This document shows positions 1-10,038 of a stretch of DNA of 64,000 bases, piece after piece. Position numbers and translations under genes: made by a program. Source of the stretch: Pseudoalteromonas aurantia 208 (GTDB lineage: Bacteria > Pseudomonadota > Gammaproteobacteria > Enterobacterales > Alteromonadaceae). The stretch covers positions 124,001 through 188,000 of the forward strand of contig NZ_AQGV01000009.1 of the NCBI RefSeq assembly GCF_014858725.1. Reading direction: 5' to 3'. Position 1 is the first letter of the stretch, and every line of letters begins with the position of its first letter. The notes under the pieces are model-generated. The model was not told the DNA's origin, made no database searches, and saw nothing but the letters and a program-made list of their open reading frames with translations.

Positions 1-29
1 TTACCTGTAACTTGACAGACTTTAGACAT
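1..29 (-). CDS. rpmB: 50S ribosomal protein L28, N-terminal fragment
   Basis: Read on the minus strand from 29, the first codons give MSKVCQVTG before the window ends, which is the conserved N-terminus of ribosomal protein L28, a structural protein of the large subunit. A GGAG ribosome-binding site lies just upstream (around 39-43). In gammaproteobacteria rpmB commonly sits beside radC, and here radC is the next gene upstream on the same strand, which supports the call. Only nine full codons are visible, so nothing can be said about the rest of the gene or a following rpmG. Confidence 0.85.
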
Positions 30-114
30 GTCTATGTATCTCCAATAACTTCGCTCGAGCTTTTAATTTCCCCTTGGACAATACTGTGGCCCCAGGGTAA
101 ATCAGAGGGCGCTC

Positions 115-143
115 TTTATACAGCATATACAGGTAGAGATCAA
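115..143 (-). promoter_or_regulatory. Candidate sigma-70 promoter for rpmB
   Basis: On the minus strand, TTGATC (138-143) and TATAAA (115-120) are separated by exactly 17 bases, close to the sigma-70 consensus, about 85 bases upstream of the rpmB start. The 274-base gap between rpmB and radC holds no credible ORF, so this is probably the leader region of the ribosomal protein operon. The call rests on motif and position only. Confidence 0.5.
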
Positions 144-303
144 GGATCTGATCCTATCTAATCAGCTCATGTGTAAATTTGATAGCGGCCAATTATAATG
201 ATCGAATGCCGTTAGGGAAAGTAAAAACTGCATTTAAATTAAACTATTTTACAAAAAGGCCCACAAAGCGATGTTTTTTACAGCTTTAATAGTGTCAACC
301 CAG

Positions 304-978
304 CTAAATTAGGCCTCTTTGCGCAAAAGAAACACACTGCTCAGCTGCAACAATCAAATGATCCAAAACCGCAATATCAACCAAAGCCAACGCTTTTTGC
401 AATTTTTGGGTAATTAATTTGTCTGCTTGGCTTGGTTCAGCCAAGCCACTGGGATGATTGTGGGCAAAAATAATCGATGCAGCATTATGCTTTAATGCTG
501 CTTTAACCACTTCTCTTGGGTAAACTGATGCAGCATTGATGGTGCCTCTAAACAAAATTTCATCTGTGATTAATCGATTTTGATTATCCAAATAGAGCAC
601 CATAAATACTTCATGGTCGAGTCCTCTTAGCTGTATCGTTAAATAATCATTAACTGCATTTGGTGAGTCTAAAATATTGCTACGATGGCACTGCTCTTTT
701 ATATAACGCTTACTTAACTCTAGCACAGCTTGTAGTTGTACATACTTTGCTTCTCCTAGTCCTTTAAAAGCCGAGAAGTCTGCCAAGTTAGCGTTAAAAA
801 GATTATGAAGTGATTTACTCTGTACTAATAAATAATCAGCCAGCTCAATGGCATTCATCCCTTTTATGCCGGTACGTAAAAAAATAGCAAGTAATTCTGC
901 ATCGGTTAGCCTACTGGCTCCTTGAATTAACAATTTCTCTCTTGGGCGGTCATGCTTTGGCAGCATTGTTAGTTGCAT
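304..978 (-). CDS. radC: RadC family JAMM/MPN-domain protein
   Basis: A 224-aa RadC family protein. The N-terminal third contains a helix-hairpin-helix-like segment (about residues 65-85), followed by a JAB/MPN domain from about 103 to the end. The zinc-binding JAMM signature is intact: H173 and H175 in AHNHPSG, and D186 in EPSQAD. Despite its name, a role of RadC in DNA repair has not held up, and the biochemical function is uncertain. It lies upstream of rpmB on the same strand, the usual neighbourhood, and diverges from coaBC. Translation could instead start at the in-frame Met at residue 5. Confidence 0.93.
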   Translation of the reverse strand: MQLTMLPKHDRPREKLLIQGASRLTDAELLAIFLRTGIKGMNAIELADYLLVQSKSLHNLFNANLADFSAFKGLGEAKYVQLQAVLELSKRYIKEQCHRSNILDSPNAVNDYLTIQLRGLDHEVFMVLYLDNQNRLITDEILFRGTINAASVYPREVVKAALKHNAASIIFAHNHPSGLAEPSQADKLITQKLQKALALVDIAVLDHLIVAAEQCVSFAQRGLI

Positions 979-1132
979 TTTCTATCCTTAGTGATGCACC
1001 TGTGTAAACAAAAGTGTAGTCAGTCATTGATGAATTTCAAAGACGCGTGTACTGCTTACCTAAACAGCACCGCTTCTGTGTGGTATCTTTAGCACCATCG
1101 TGAAACTAAATTATTCTATGATGAGCTAAGTT

Positions 1133-2326
1133 ATGGGCCAACCAATTAAAAATATTGTCCTCGGGATCAGTGGAGGTATCGCAGCATATAAATGTGCAGA
1201 ACTTGTCAGAAGACTGAGTGAACGTGGCTGTCGCGTCAAAGTCGTGATGACCGAGTCAGCCAAACACTTTATTACCCCACTGACAATGCAAGCCGTATCG
1301 GCAGAGCCCGTCGCAGATTCATTACTAGACCCAAGCGCTGAAGCCGCAATGGGCCACATAGAGCTGGCAAAATGGGCTGATTTAATTTTAGTCGCTCCAG
1401 CAAGCTGTAATATTCTAGCAAAAATGGCGCAAGGTATTGCCGATGATTTACTCACCACTTTACTATTAGCCACGCCTGCCAAAGTGGCTGTTGCACCGGC
1501 AATGAATCAGCAAATGTATGCCCATGCAGCGACACAAGCAAACTTGGACACACTGCAGGCACGAGGAGTCGAAATTTGGGGTCCAGGTAAAGGAGAGCAA
1601 GCCTGTGGTGATATCGGTGCGGGGAGAATGCTTGAACCACTAGAACTCGTAGAACATTGCTTAACAGTATCTCACGAACCTCTTTTTGCAGGGAAAACCA
1701 TTACCATCACTGCTGGGCCAACCAGAGAAGCACTCGACCCGGTGCGATTCATTAGTAATCATAGTTCCGGAAAAATGGGGTATGCAATTGCACAAGCTGC
1801 ACTCTCATTAGGCGCAAAAGTGAACATCATCTCTGGCCCCGTCGCCATTGCCCCCCCTTCGCACGCAAAAGTCTTCCCAATAGAAAGTGCAGAAGACATG
1901 TTAAAATCGGCCATGCATTTAGCACCTCAATCTGATATTTTTATTGGCTGTGCAGCGGTTGCAGACTACCGAGCAGCGACTGTCTCACATCAAAAAATTA
2001 AAAAACAAGGTGACGAAATCACACTCACTATGATCAAAAACCCCGACGTGATAGCACACGTGGCAGCGCTTAAAGCACAGCGCCCGTATACAGTTGGTTT
2101 CGCAGCAGAGACTCAAAATACCTCGGTCTATGCACAAGATAAACTCAAAAATAAAAACTTAGATATGATCTGTGCCAACGATGTGTCTGTGCAAGGTCTC
2201 GGGTTTAATGCAAACAACAATGCGCTCAATCTATACTGGCCTGATGATAATCTAAATTTACCAGCTACCAGTAAACAGCAGCTGGCAATGCAGCTCTTAC
2301 ACGCATTAGCCAAACGTCTTAAGTAA
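1133..2326 (+). CDS. coaBC: Bifunctional phosphopantothenoylcysteine decarboxylase / phosphopantothenate-cysteine ligase
   Basis: CoaBC joins cysteine to 4'-phosphopantothenate (CoaB, CTP-dependent) and decarboxylates the product (CoaC, FMN-dependent) in coenzyme A synthesis. The N-terminal flavoprotein half shows [10 protein letters not shown] (11-20), the catalytic His75 in [10 protein letters not shown], an APAMNQQMY substrate motif (121-129) and Cys158 in [10 protein letters not shown]. The C-terminal half begins with [19 protein letters not shown] (about 189-207), typical of CoaB. At 397 aa the length is normal. In E. coli dut follows coaBC and precedes slmA; here slmA follows directly with no dut between them. 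Confidence 0.96.
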   Translation: MGQPIKNIVLGISGGIAAYKCAELVRRLSERGCRVKVVMTESAKHFITPLTMQAVSAEPVADSLLDPSAEAAMGHIELAKWADLILVAPASCNILAKMAQGIADDLLTTLLLATPAKVAVAPAMNQQMYAHAATQANLDTLQARGVEIWGPGKGEQACGDIGAGRMLEPLELVEHCLTVSHEPLFAGKTITITAGPTREALDPVRFISNHSSGKMGYAIAQAALSLGAKVNIISGPVAIAPPSHAKVFPIESAEDMLKSAMHLAPQSDIFIGCAAVADYRAATVSHQKIKKQGDEITLTMIKNPDVIAHVAALKAQRPYTVGFAAETQNTSVYAQDKLKNKNLDMICANDVSVQGLGFNANNNALNLYWPDDNLNLPATSKQQLAMQLLHALAKRLK

Positions 2327-2444
2327 GTGGTTTTGAAAATACTGGCACGAAACTGAATAAAACATTAACATATGGATCCAAGTATATGTGTAAACAGCTT
2401 GGGGTTTGCACTGACCATAATAACGATAATATAAAGGAAGGTTC

Positions 2445-3035
2445 ATGCCAGCGACCAAACGCAGTAACCGCAAAGAGCAAATACTTCAATCTCTCGCACA
2501 AATGTTAGAAACGAGCCCAGGTCAACGCATCACTACTGCAAAATTAGCTGCTGAGGTGGGCGTTTCAGAAGCCGCACTATATAGACACTTTCCCAGTAAA
2601 GCTCGGATGTTTGAAGGCTTGATTGAGTTTATCGAAGACACTTTACTCTCTCGTATTAATTTGATCTTAGATAATGAGAAAGAAACTCAGAGCCGTGTTT
2701 ATAACATCTTGGTACTCTTACTGACATTCTCAGAAAAAAACCCAGGAATAACCCGCATCCTAACAGGTGATGCACTGCAAGGTGAACAAGAGCGTCTGCG
2801 TGAACGCGTGCAAAGTTTCTTCGAAAAGCTAGAAACACAATTTAAACAAGTGTTACGAGAGCGAAAATTACGAGAGGGTAAAACCTTTTTAATTGATGAA
2901 GCTGCTTTGGCTAATTTTTTTCTCGCCTACGTAGAAGGTAAAATGAATCAATTCGTGCGCAGTGACTTTACTGCGCGTCCAAGTCAACAATTTGAAACTC
3001 AGTGGCTTGAGCTTCAAAAGATCTGGTTAAACTAA
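2445..3035 (+). CDS. slmA: Nucleoid occlusion factor SlmA (TetR family)
   Basis: A 196-aa TetR-fold DNA-binding protein. The N-terminal helix-turn-helix (about residues 24-60) contains [20 protein letters not shown], the strongly conserved SlmA recognition segment. SlmA binds specific chromosomal sites and blocks FtsZ ring assembly over unsegregated DNA. The gene follows coaBC after 118 bases and has a good AAGGAAGG ribosome-binding site. A perfect hairpin follows its stop. Length and sequence are as in other gammaproteobacteria. Confidence 0.95.
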   Translation: MPATKRSNRKEQILQSLAQMLETSPGQRITTAKLAAEVGVSEAALYRHFPSKARMFEGLIEFIEDTLLSRINLILDNEKETQSRVYNILVLLLTFSEKNPGITRILTGDALQGEQERLRERVQSFFEKLETQFKQVLRERKLREGKTFLIDEAALANFFLAYVEGKMNQFVRSDFTARPSQQFETQWLELQKIWLN

Positions 3036-3040
3036 AATGC

Positions 3041-3071
3041 CCTACTCACTCGAGTAATTTGAGTGAGTAGG
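3041..3071 (+). terminator. Hairpin downstream of slmA
   Basis: A perfect 11-bp stem (CCTACTCACTC / GAGTGAGTAGG) with a 9-base loop begins 5 bases after the slmA stop. There is no uninterrupted U-run directly after the stem, though a T-rich tract follows about 20 bases later, so it may stabilise the transcript rather than terminate it. Confidence 0.5.
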
Positions 3072-3250
3072 AGTATCTCCTCTAATCTATTTTTTTCTTA
3101 AATTCACGCGTTATCGCGCCTTTAGGATTTCTGATACTCTGTGACACGCTATCTATCTGGTTAACCTGCACGCTAAACGCACGGCACTTTATTTACCATA
3201 CAAAAAAGTGCTAAAACTGACCATAAGTCTAAAAATAAAGAATATAACTC

Positions 3251-5998
3251 ATGATGAAAGTTACTTCGTTTGCCATTGCCTCTGTGCTTTTAAGTACCGC
3301 AGCATATGGCCAGAAGCCGTTAGAATTTAAAGATGTATTTGACTTTAAGTATGCTAAAAATACACAATTGTCTGAAAATGGAGCATGGCTATCGTTTTCT
3401 GCAACCCCGTATCGTGGTGACGCTGTCGGCCATATTTATTCACTCAAAAACAATCAGCTATTAACGACCGTCGAGCGTGGGACTAAACCGCAAATCAATA
3501 AAAATGCACTTTGGATTTCATTTACCAAAATACCGTCTTTATTAGAAACTGAAACTGCCACAAAAAAACAAAAAAAAGCACTCACGAATGATTTAGTACT
3601 CATCAATACCACCACAAAAGAACAACAAGTATTCTCTAAAGTAAAAGACTATCAAGTGTCTGACGATGGTCTTTGGCTTGCATACCGTGAAGTACATCAG
3701 GACAAGCAGAAAAAGAAAGATGAAACAATAGATGCAGAGATTGCAGCAGATAAAAAAGACGAACATCACACACTGGTGATTGTAAACCTCAGTACAAACA
3801 CCACACATCGTGTTGCACAAGTTGGCAAGTATGCATTAAGCCCCACAAGTCATGGTGTTATTTTTGCTACCCATAATAGTAATGGTAGTCAAAACCAAAT
3901 TGGCTTTTTTCATCTGTCTAACGCTAAGCAAACACCCCTTATCAGTGAACCGGGTGTCACACTAAGTCAAGCAACATGGCATCCAACAAAGCCACTTGTC
4001 GCGTTCAATATGGGCAACTATGTAAACGACGACCCTCGCCGCCGCAATTACCAAGTAACACTCTGGAACGCTGCGACCAACACACTTAAGTTGGTAAAAA
4101 ACTCTGACGGATGGTTTACGGCTAAAACAGCCAAGTTGACGTGGTCTGAACATGGAGAACGTCTGTACTTTCAAAATCGTCCCGAGCTCAACGTAAAAAC
4201 CCCTGAGTTAAAGTACCTCGAGACAGACTCACTGTATGATTATGATACTATTCGCGCGCAAAAAGGCCTAAAAATTTGGCACAATGACGATGCACAAATT
4301 AAACCAAGAGAAGTTAAAACATGGCAAGAAACCAATAAACATCGTCATTATCAAGCGGTGTACCATATAAATAATGAAAAAGTAGCGCAACTTTCCGGTC
4401 CTCAGGTTCAAGATCTCACACTGCATACGGAAGCTCAATTCTTGTTAGGAAGTGATAATACCGCCTACCTAGAAGAAATCATGTATAACGGCTTCTTCTA
4501 CGACTACTACGCTGTTAATGTAAAAAATGGCGATAAAAAAAGCATTACAACGCGAACACGCTTTAAACCTTCACTCTCACCAACAGGTCAATTTGCGGCA
4601 TACTTTCAAAACCAGCAAATTTGGCTCAAAGACTTGACCACGAATACCCGTACATCGCTCACTCATAGTATTAATCATGCTATTTTTGCCGATGATAGGC
4701 ATGATTACCCCAGTGAACAAGCTGGCTATAAATTCGCCGGATGGCAACTGGATGGTAAAACGCTATACGCCTACAGCAAATATGATATTTGGGCCTTTGA
4801 CGTAACCACAAAAACAGCCGCTCGCTTAACGCAAGGAAGAGAAACCAAAACACAGTATCGTGTGCGTCATCTTGACAAGTTAGCTACTGGCTTTACACCG
4901 GGTCAAACGCTTACATTAAGTGCCCATAACTTGAATAATAAGCAAACGCACATTGCAACTCTATCGTTAAAAGACAATACACTCACTACAGTGCTCAGTG
5001 ATGCCGCGCGTTTTGATGTACTAAAAAAAGCCAAACATAGCAATACATTACTCTTTACCAAACAAAGTTATCATGAGTTCCCGGATATCTGGCAAACCAA
5101 TAGTACCTATCGCGATCCGAAAAAAGTCACTAATCTTAATCCTCAAGCCGCTAAATTCTCATGGGGTCAAAAGCCTGAACTTATCAAGTACAAAGGATAC
5201 AATGGTGAAGACTTACAAGGCGTATTAATCAAGCCTGAAAATTACCGGGCAGGCGACAAATTACCGGTGGTGATTTATTTCTACCGTTATATGAGCCAAC
5301 GCATGTATGACTTTCCAAAAATGGAGCTAAATCATCGCCCTAATTTCCCGATGTTCACTTCTAATGGTTACGCAATATTTTTGCCTGATATTCGATTTGA
5401 AATTGGCAAACCTGGGCCATCTTCTACGCAAACTATGATTAACGCAGCACAAAAGCTCATTGATATCGGGGTTGCACACCCTGATAAAATAGGATTACAA
5501 GGCCATTCTTGGGCTGGCTATCAAAGTGCGTATATGATCACACAAACCGATATGTTTAAAGCCGTTGTGTCTGGTGCACCAGTGACCAATATGACATCAG
5601 CATACAGTGGTATAAGACTGAAATCAGGCCTCGCACGGCAGTTTCAATACGAAACCGGTCAAAGCCGTATAGGTAAGCCTTTACATCAAGCGCTCGATCT
5701 ATACATTGAAAACTCCCCTGTCTTTTTTGCGGACAAAGTCAACACCCCTATTTTAATGATGTTTGGTGACAAAGATGGCGCCGTACCTTGGCAAGAAGGT
5801 ATTCAATATTACTTAGCATTACGACGTTTAGGAAAAGATGCCACTTTCTTGCAATATGAAGGTGAGCCTCACCATTTGAAGCAATTCCCTAATCAAGTCG
5901 ATTTCTCAATTCGTATGATGGAGTATTACGACCATCATCTAAAAGGACACCCCGCCGCCGATTGGATTTCCAATGGAAGTCCCTATCAGAGCGAATAA
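3251..5998 (+). CDS. Secreted S9 family (prolyl oligopeptidase-like) serine peptidase
   Basis: A 915-aa protein with an N-terminal signal peptide (MMKVTSFAIASVLLSTAAYG, cleavage around residue 20), so probably periplasmic or secreted. Residues from about 25 to 640 are beta-propeller-like. The C-terminal alpha/beta hydrolase domain carries the catalytic triad: Ser in GHSWAG (about 751-756), Asp in MMFGDKDGAVPW (about 838) and His in GEPHHLKQF (about 872). The family cleaves short peptides, typically for peptide scavenging; substrate specificity (proline or otherwise) cannot be read from the sequence. It appears to be a single-gene unit, closed by a hairpin. Confidence 0.9.
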   Translation: MMKVTSFAIASVLLSTAAYGQKPLEFKDVFDFKYAKNTQLSENGAWLSFSATPYRGDAVGHIYSLKNNQLLTTVERGTKPQINKNALWISFTKIPSLLETETATKKQKKALTNDLVLINTTTKEQQVFSKVKDYQVSDDGLWLAYREVHQDKQKKKDETIDAEIAADKKDEHHTLVIVNLSTNTTHRVAQVGKYALSPTSHGVIFATHNSNGSQNQIGFFHLSNAKQTPLISEPGVTLSQATWHPTKPLVAFNMGNYVNDDPRRRNYQVTLWNAATNTLKLVKNSDGWFTAKTAKLTWSEHGERLYFQNRPELNVKTPELKYLETDSLYDYDTIRAQKGLKIWHNDDAQIKPREVKTWQETNKHRHYQAVYHINNEKVAQLSGPQVQDLTLHTEAQFLLGSDNTAYLEEIMYNGFFYDYYAVNVKNGDKKSITTRTRFKPSLSPTGQFAAYFQNQQIWLKDLTTNTRTSLTHSINHAIFADDRHDYPSEQAGYKFAGWQLDGKTLYAYSKYDIWAFDVTTKTAARLTQGRETKTQYRVRHLDKLATGFTPGQTLTLSAHNLNNKQTHIATLSLKDNTLTTVLSDAARFDVLKKAKHSNTLLFTKQSYHEFPDIWQTNSTYRDPKKVTNLNPQAAKFSWGQKPELIKYKGYNGEDLQGVLIKPENYRAGDKLPVVIYFYRYMSQRMYDFPKMELNHRPNFPMFTSNGYAIFLPDIRFEIGKPGPSSTQTMINAAQKLIDIGVAHPDKIGLQGHSWAGYQSAYMITQTDMFKAVVSGAPVTNMTSAYSGIRLKSGLARQFQYETGQSRIGKPLHQALDLYIENSPVFFADKVNTPILMMFGDKDGAVPWQEGIQYYLALRRLGKDATFLQYEGEPHHLKQFPNQVDFSIRMMEYYDHHLKGHPAADWISNGSPYQSE

Positions 5999-6007
5999 CC
6001 ATTCGCC

Positions 6008-6036
6008 GGTGCTTCTAGTTATTTAGAAGCACCTTT
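6008..6036 (+). terminator. Terminator-like hairpin after the S9 peptidase
   Basis: A perfect 10-bp stem (GGTGCTTCTA, 6008-6017, with TAGAAGCACC, 6024-6033) and a 6-base loop, followed by a short TTT. It lies 10 bases beyond the peptidase stop and upstream of gmk. Confidence 0.6.
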
Positions 6037-6167
6037 GTGGCGTTGCGTCACCTCAAAAGCGTTGAATTCATTTGCACCGCTGGTAACTCAAGCCAGTAAA
6101 GTTTAAAATACCTGACTCTATTAATTTTCATGGGCAGGTCACGGCATCTGCTCAAATAAACTGGCGA

Positions 6168-6797
6168 TTGACGATGACCGAAACAGCTCGCGGTAACTTA
6201 TTTATTTTATCAGCCCCATCAGGTGCTGGGAAATCAAGCCTGATCAAAGCATTACTAGATAAACATAATGACGTGAAAGTCTCTGTTTCTCATACCACCC
6301 GCAACCCTCGACCGGGTGAAAACAACGCCGAACATTACCATTTCATAAATGTTGAGCAATTCAAATCACTCATCGAGAAAAATGATTTTTTTGAATGGGC
6401 GCAAGTGTTTGAAAACTATTACGGTACTTCAAAAGCCGCCATCGAGCAGCAACTCGCCGCTGGTATCGATGTGTTCTTAGACATTGATTGGCAAGGTGCA
6501 CAACAAGTCAGAAAGCTCATGCCTGAGGTTAAAACCATTTTCATTTTACCTCCATCAAAAACTGAATTAGAGCAACGTTTAAATAACCGTGGGCAAGACT
6601 CACAAGAAGTTATCGCCAGCCGAATGGCACAAGCCAAATCAGAAAGCTCACACTATAGCGAATTTGACTACGTGCTCATAAATGATGACTTTGCAGCAAC
6701 ACTAAAGCAACTTGAACACATAGTGATCGCTGCTCGATTAGAGCTGAAGGCACAAAATATTCGTTACCAGTCACTCATTTCAGATCTTTTAAAGTAA
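6168..6797 (+). CDS. gmk: Guanylate kinase
   Basis: Guanylate kinase phosphorylates GMP to GDP with ATP. The P-loop [11 protein letters not shown] lies at about residues 15-25, followed by the GMP-binding segment around [11 protein letters not shown]. The 209-aa length is normal. The Met at residue 3 is an equally possible start. The order gmk, rpoZ, spoT is conserved in many gammaproteobacteria and ties nucleotide supply to stringent control. Confidence 0.96.
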   Translation: MTMTETARGNLFILSAPSGAGKSSLIKALLDKHNDVKVSVSHTTRNPRPGENNAEHYHFINVEQFKSLIEKNDFFEWAQVFENYYGTSKAAIEQQLAAGIDVFLDIDWQGAQQVRKLMPEVKTIFILPPSKTELEQRLNNRGQDSQEVIASRMAQAKSESSHYSEFDYVLINDDFAATLKQLEHIVIAARLELKAQNIRYQSLISDLLK

Positions 6798-6887
6798 AAT
6801 AGAGATAAATTTTAACCACCCACTTGGCGAAATGGCTTGTGTGCAGTAAACTAGCCTTTTGGAAATGAATAACTTTGGAGTGCTTCG

Positions 6888-7163
6888 ATGGCTCGCGTAA
6901 CTGTAGAAGATGCAGTAGATGCAATTGGTAACCGTTTTGATTTAATCTTGGTAGCAGCGCGTCGCGCTCGTCAAATCGCTGTAGGTGGTAAAGATCCTAT
7001 GGTTGATCCTGAAAACGACAAACCAACGGTTATCGCTTTGCGTGAAATTGAAAAGGGCTTGGTTGACAGCTCTTCACTTGATTTAATTGATCGTGAAGAA
7101 CAACAAAACCAAGAAGCAGCTGAACTTGCAGCTGTAGCAGCAATTGTTGGCGGAAACAGCTAA
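6888..7163 (+). CDS. rpoZ: RNA polymerase omega subunit
   Basis: A 91-aa omega subunit, beginning [19 protein letters not shown]. Omega aids assembly of RNA polymerase by binding beta-prime, and forms part of a ppGpp site in proteobacteria. A GGAG ribosome-binding site precedes the ATG. It lies between gmk and spoT as expected, and a hairpin follows the stop. Confidence 0.97.
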   Translation: MARVTVEDAVDAIGNRFDLILVAARRARQIAVGGKDPMVDPENDKPTVIALREIEKGLVDSSSLDLIDREEQQNQEAAELAAVAAIVGGNS

Positions 7164-7185
7164 TAACCTGCAACAAAAATACGAC

Positions 7186-7218
7186 AATGCCAGCACTTTT
7201 GCTGGCATTGCTGTTTTT
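7186..7218 (+). terminator. Terminator-like hairpin after rpoZ
   Basis: A 9-bp stem AATGCCAGC / GCTGGCATT with a 6-base loop (7186-7209), followed after four bases by TTTTT. It would end or attenuate transcription between rpoZ and spoT, giving spoT partly separate expression. Confidence 0.65.
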
Positions 7219-7367
7219 ATTAGACAAGAATTACTTTCGATTACCTTGAATCCCTCATATTTTTATTTATGTAATCACCATAAAGTCCCAACTAGCCGTT
7301 GGTTTATCTTGAAATTCATCGTATATTCGTAACATATCTATTACTTCACTGGAACATCGGAGTGTGA

Positions 7368-9470
7368 ATGTACCTTTTTGAAGGCCTAAAAAAGAAAATC
7401 TCTGAGTATTTACTTCCTGCTGACGTTGAGCTCGTGCAAAAAGCTTACGTTGTAGCCCGTGAGGCACATGAAGGACAAACTCGCTCAAGTGGTGAGCCTT
7501 ATATTACTCACCCTGTTGAAGTAACCCAAATTCTCGCAGGAATGCGCCTTGATCATGAAACGCTCATGGCCGCGTTAATGCATGACGTTATTGAAGACAC
7601 TGATTTTAGTCAACAAGACCTTGCTGAGATATTTGGTAATACCGTCGCAGAATTAGTCGAAGGTGTAAGTAAGCTTGATAAGTTAAGCTTCAAAGATAAA
7701 AAAGAATTCCAAGCTGAAAACTATCGAAAAATGATCATGGCAATGACACAAGACATTCGTGTCATTTTGATTAAGCTGGCTGATCGTACTCATAATATGC
7801 GAACTTTGGGAGCATTACGCCCAGACAAACGCCGCCGAATTGCGAGAGAAACGTTAGAAATATTTGCCCCGATTGCTAATCGTTTAGGTATTCACGATAT
7901 CAAGAACGAATTAGAAGATTTAGGGTTTCAAGCGCTTTATCCAATGCGTCACAGAGCACTGAAGTCGGAAGTTGCGAAAGCACGTGGTAATCGAAAAGAA
8001 GTCATCAGCAATATACAGACTGAAATTGAAAGCCGCTTAAAAGAATCCGGTATTGAAGCATCGGTTAGTGGCAGAGAAAAACATCTCTATAGTATCTATC
8101 GAAAAATGTTAAACAAAGAATTATTGTTTAATGAAGTCATGGATATCTACGCATTTCGCATTAATGTAAACAGTATGGATACTTGCTATCGCGTATTAGG
8201 TGTCGCACATAATCTCTACAAACCGATAGAAACACGATTTAAAGATTATATCGCAGTACCGAAAACCAATGGTTATCAATCACTGCACACGTCACTCGTC
8301 GGCCCTCATGGGATCCCAGTAGAGATCCAAATACGAACACTCGATATGGATCAAATGGCAGATATGGGGGTCGCGGCCCATTGGATGTATAAAAAATCTG
8401 GTGACAGCGCAGGTAATACGGCGCAACAGCGCGCACGTCAATGGATGCAAAGCTTACTGGAGCTTCAACAAAGTGCCGGTTCATCATTTGAGTTTGTGGA
8501 AAACGTCAAAACAGAGCTCTTTCCTGAAGAAATTTATGTCTTCACGCCTGATGGCCGTATTGTAGAACTACCAATGGGTGCAACAGCTGTTGATTTTGCT
8601 TATGCAGTGCATACCGATGTAGGTAATACCTGTGTTGGCGCCCGAGTAAACCGCAAACCTTACCCACTCAGTAAGGCACTAGACACAGGGCAAACGGTTG
8701 AAGTAATTACCAGCTCTGGTGCTCACCCTAATGCCACTTGGTTAAACTTTATCGTCACCGGTAAAGCACGACTTGGTGTGCGAAATTACCTTCAGAGCCA
8801 ACATCAAGAAGAAGCTATATTGCTAGGTCGCCGATTGCTCGATTCAGCGTTAGGCGAGCAAAAGCTCGATGATATCGCCCCTGAACAAGTCGACTTGGTA
8901 CTTGAAGAACAAAACCTCTCTAGTTTGCTGGAACTGCTGGTTGAAATTGGCAGTGGTAATATCATGAGTGTGCTCGTTGCAAAAAGATTATTGCAAGCAG
9001 AGGAAGGGCTTGAAAATATTGCACAACAAGCCAAAGCCGCGATCATCGGTACTGAAGGCATGCTTGTGAATTACTCCAAGTGTTGTCGCCCGGTACCTGG
9101 CGATGCAATTACCGCGTATGTAAGCCAAGGCAAAGGATTGACGGTTCACCGCCAAGAATGTAAAAACATTAAAGGATGGCAAAGTGAGCGTTCAAAATAT
9201 GTCATCGTAAAATGGGAAGATAACCCAGAAAAAGAATATATCGCCGCCTTGCGTGTAGAAATTATTAATCATCAGGGTGCATTAGCTAAACTAACCAACG
9301 TAGTTGCAACAACCAATGCCAATATCGTGGAAATTGCAACAGATGAAAAAGAAAGCAATTTGTACATCATTGATTTAGGTGTCACAGTAAAGGATAGAAT
9401 ACATGTCGCTAATATTATGCGTCGTATTCGCGTGATGCCTGATGTACAACGTGTATATCGGAAAAAGTAG
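7368..9470 (+). CDS. spoT: Bifunctional (p)ppGpp synthetase/hydrolase SpoT
   Basis: A 700-aa RelA/SpoT homologue (E. coli SpoT is 702 aa). The HD hydrolase domain is intact, with H48 in EPYITHPVE and H72-D73 in [10 protein letters not shown] synthetase domain follows at about 235-350 with [13 protein letters not shown] domain (about 385-445, around [20 protein letters not shown]) and a C-terminal ACT domain (about 625-700) complete the architecture. It makes and degrades the stringent alarmone. ridA follows 8 bases after the stop and is probably cotranscribed. Confidence 0.96.
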   Translation: MYLFEGLKKKISEYLLPADVELVQKAYVVAREAHEGQTRSSGEPYITHPVEVTQILAGMRLDHETLMAALMHDVIEDTDFSQQDLAEIFGNTVAELVEGVSKLDKLSFKDKKEFQAENYRKMIMAMTQDIRVILIKLADRTHNMRTLGALRPDKRRRIARETLEIFAPIANRLGIHDIKNELEDLGFQALYPMRHRALKSEVAKARGNRKEVISNIQTEIESRLKESGIEASVSGREKHLYSIYRKMLNKELLFNEVMDIYAFRINVNSMDTCYRVLGVAHNLYKPIETRFKDYIAVPKTNGYQSLHTSLVGPHGIPVEIQIRTLDMDQMADMGVAAHWMYKKSGDSAGNTAQQRARQWMQSLLELQQSAGSSFEFVENVKTELFPEEIYVFTPDGRIVELPMGATAVDFAYAVHTDVGNTCVGARVNRKPYPLSKALDTGQTVEVITSSGAHPNATWLNFIVTGKARLGVRNYLQSQHQEEAILLGRRLLDSALGEQKLDDIAPEQVDLVLEEQNLSSLLELLVEIGSGNIMSVLVAKRLLQAEEGLENIAQQAKAAIIGTEGMLVNYSKCCRPVPGDAITAYVSQGKGLTVHRQECKNIKGWQSERSKYVIVKWEDNPEKEYIAALRVEIINHQGALAKLTNVVATTNANIVEIATDEKESNLYIIDLGVTVKDRIHVANIMRRIRVMPDVQRVYRKK

Positions 9471-9478
9471 GACACACA

Positions 9479-9871
9479 ATGAATAAAGTGATTATTTCCA
9501 CAGATCAAGCTCCGGCTGCTATCGGTACTTACAATCAAGCTGTTAAAGTAGGTACTGCGGTTTATTTATCAGGACAGATCCCACTCGTGCCTGAAACAAT
9601 GGAAGTTATTTCTGAAGACTTTGCAGAACAAGCACAACAGGTATTCAAAAATTTAACGGCTGTGTGCGAAGCCTCTGGCGGTCAATTACAAGACATGGTG
9701 AAAGTTAATATTTTTCTAACGGACCTCAGTAATTTTGCAACCGTAAATGAAATAATGAGCCAGCACTTTGCAACGCCATACCCTGCTCGCGCAGCCATTG
9801 GTGTACGCGAGTTACCAAAAGGTGTACAAATTGAAATTGATGGAATTATGGAGTTACCGTCAACAAATTAA
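9479..9871 (+). CDS. ridA: RidA family enamine/imine deaminase
   Basis: A 130-aa YjgF/YER057c/UK114 family protein. RidA hydrolyses reactive 2-aminoacrylate and related imines released by PLP enzymes such as threonine dehydratase. The family motifs [10 protein letters not shown] and [20 protein letters not shown] are present, with the conserved Arg of YPARAAIGV that binds the carboxylate. It follows spoT after 8 bases, and a strong terminator closes the unit. Confidence 0.93.
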   Translation: MNKVIISTDQAPAAIGTYNQAVKVGTAVYLSGQIPLVPETMEVISEDFAEQAQQVFKNLTAVCEASGGQLQDMVKVNIFLTDLSNFATVNEIMSQHFATPYPARAAIGVRELPKGVQIEIDGIMELPSTN

Positions 9872-9883
9872 TTTGTGTATGAA

Positions 9884-9913
9884 TAAAAAAACCCACCTTT
9901 TGGTGGGTTTTTT
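9884..9913 (+). terminator. Rho-independent terminator of spoT-ridA
   Basis: A 7-bp GC-rich stem ACCCACC / GGTGGGT with a TTTT loop, preceded by a run of A and followed by TTTTT. This is a classical intrinsic terminator 20 bases after the ridA stop, and its A/T flanks would let it work in either direction. Confidence 0.9.
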
Positions 9914-10038
9914 ATTGCCGGAACTTTGACCTTAAGCACTTGACTACATACTATTAATTTAGCACTCTGTGAATATCCAATGATTTGTTCAATGTTTGAG
10001 CTAATCTCTCACAATAATAACAGTAAAGGATGATACTC

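Noticed and set aside
1126..1482. Minus-strand ORF opposite coaBC
   Set aside because: It lies wholly opposite a well-conserved gene and has no recognisable features.
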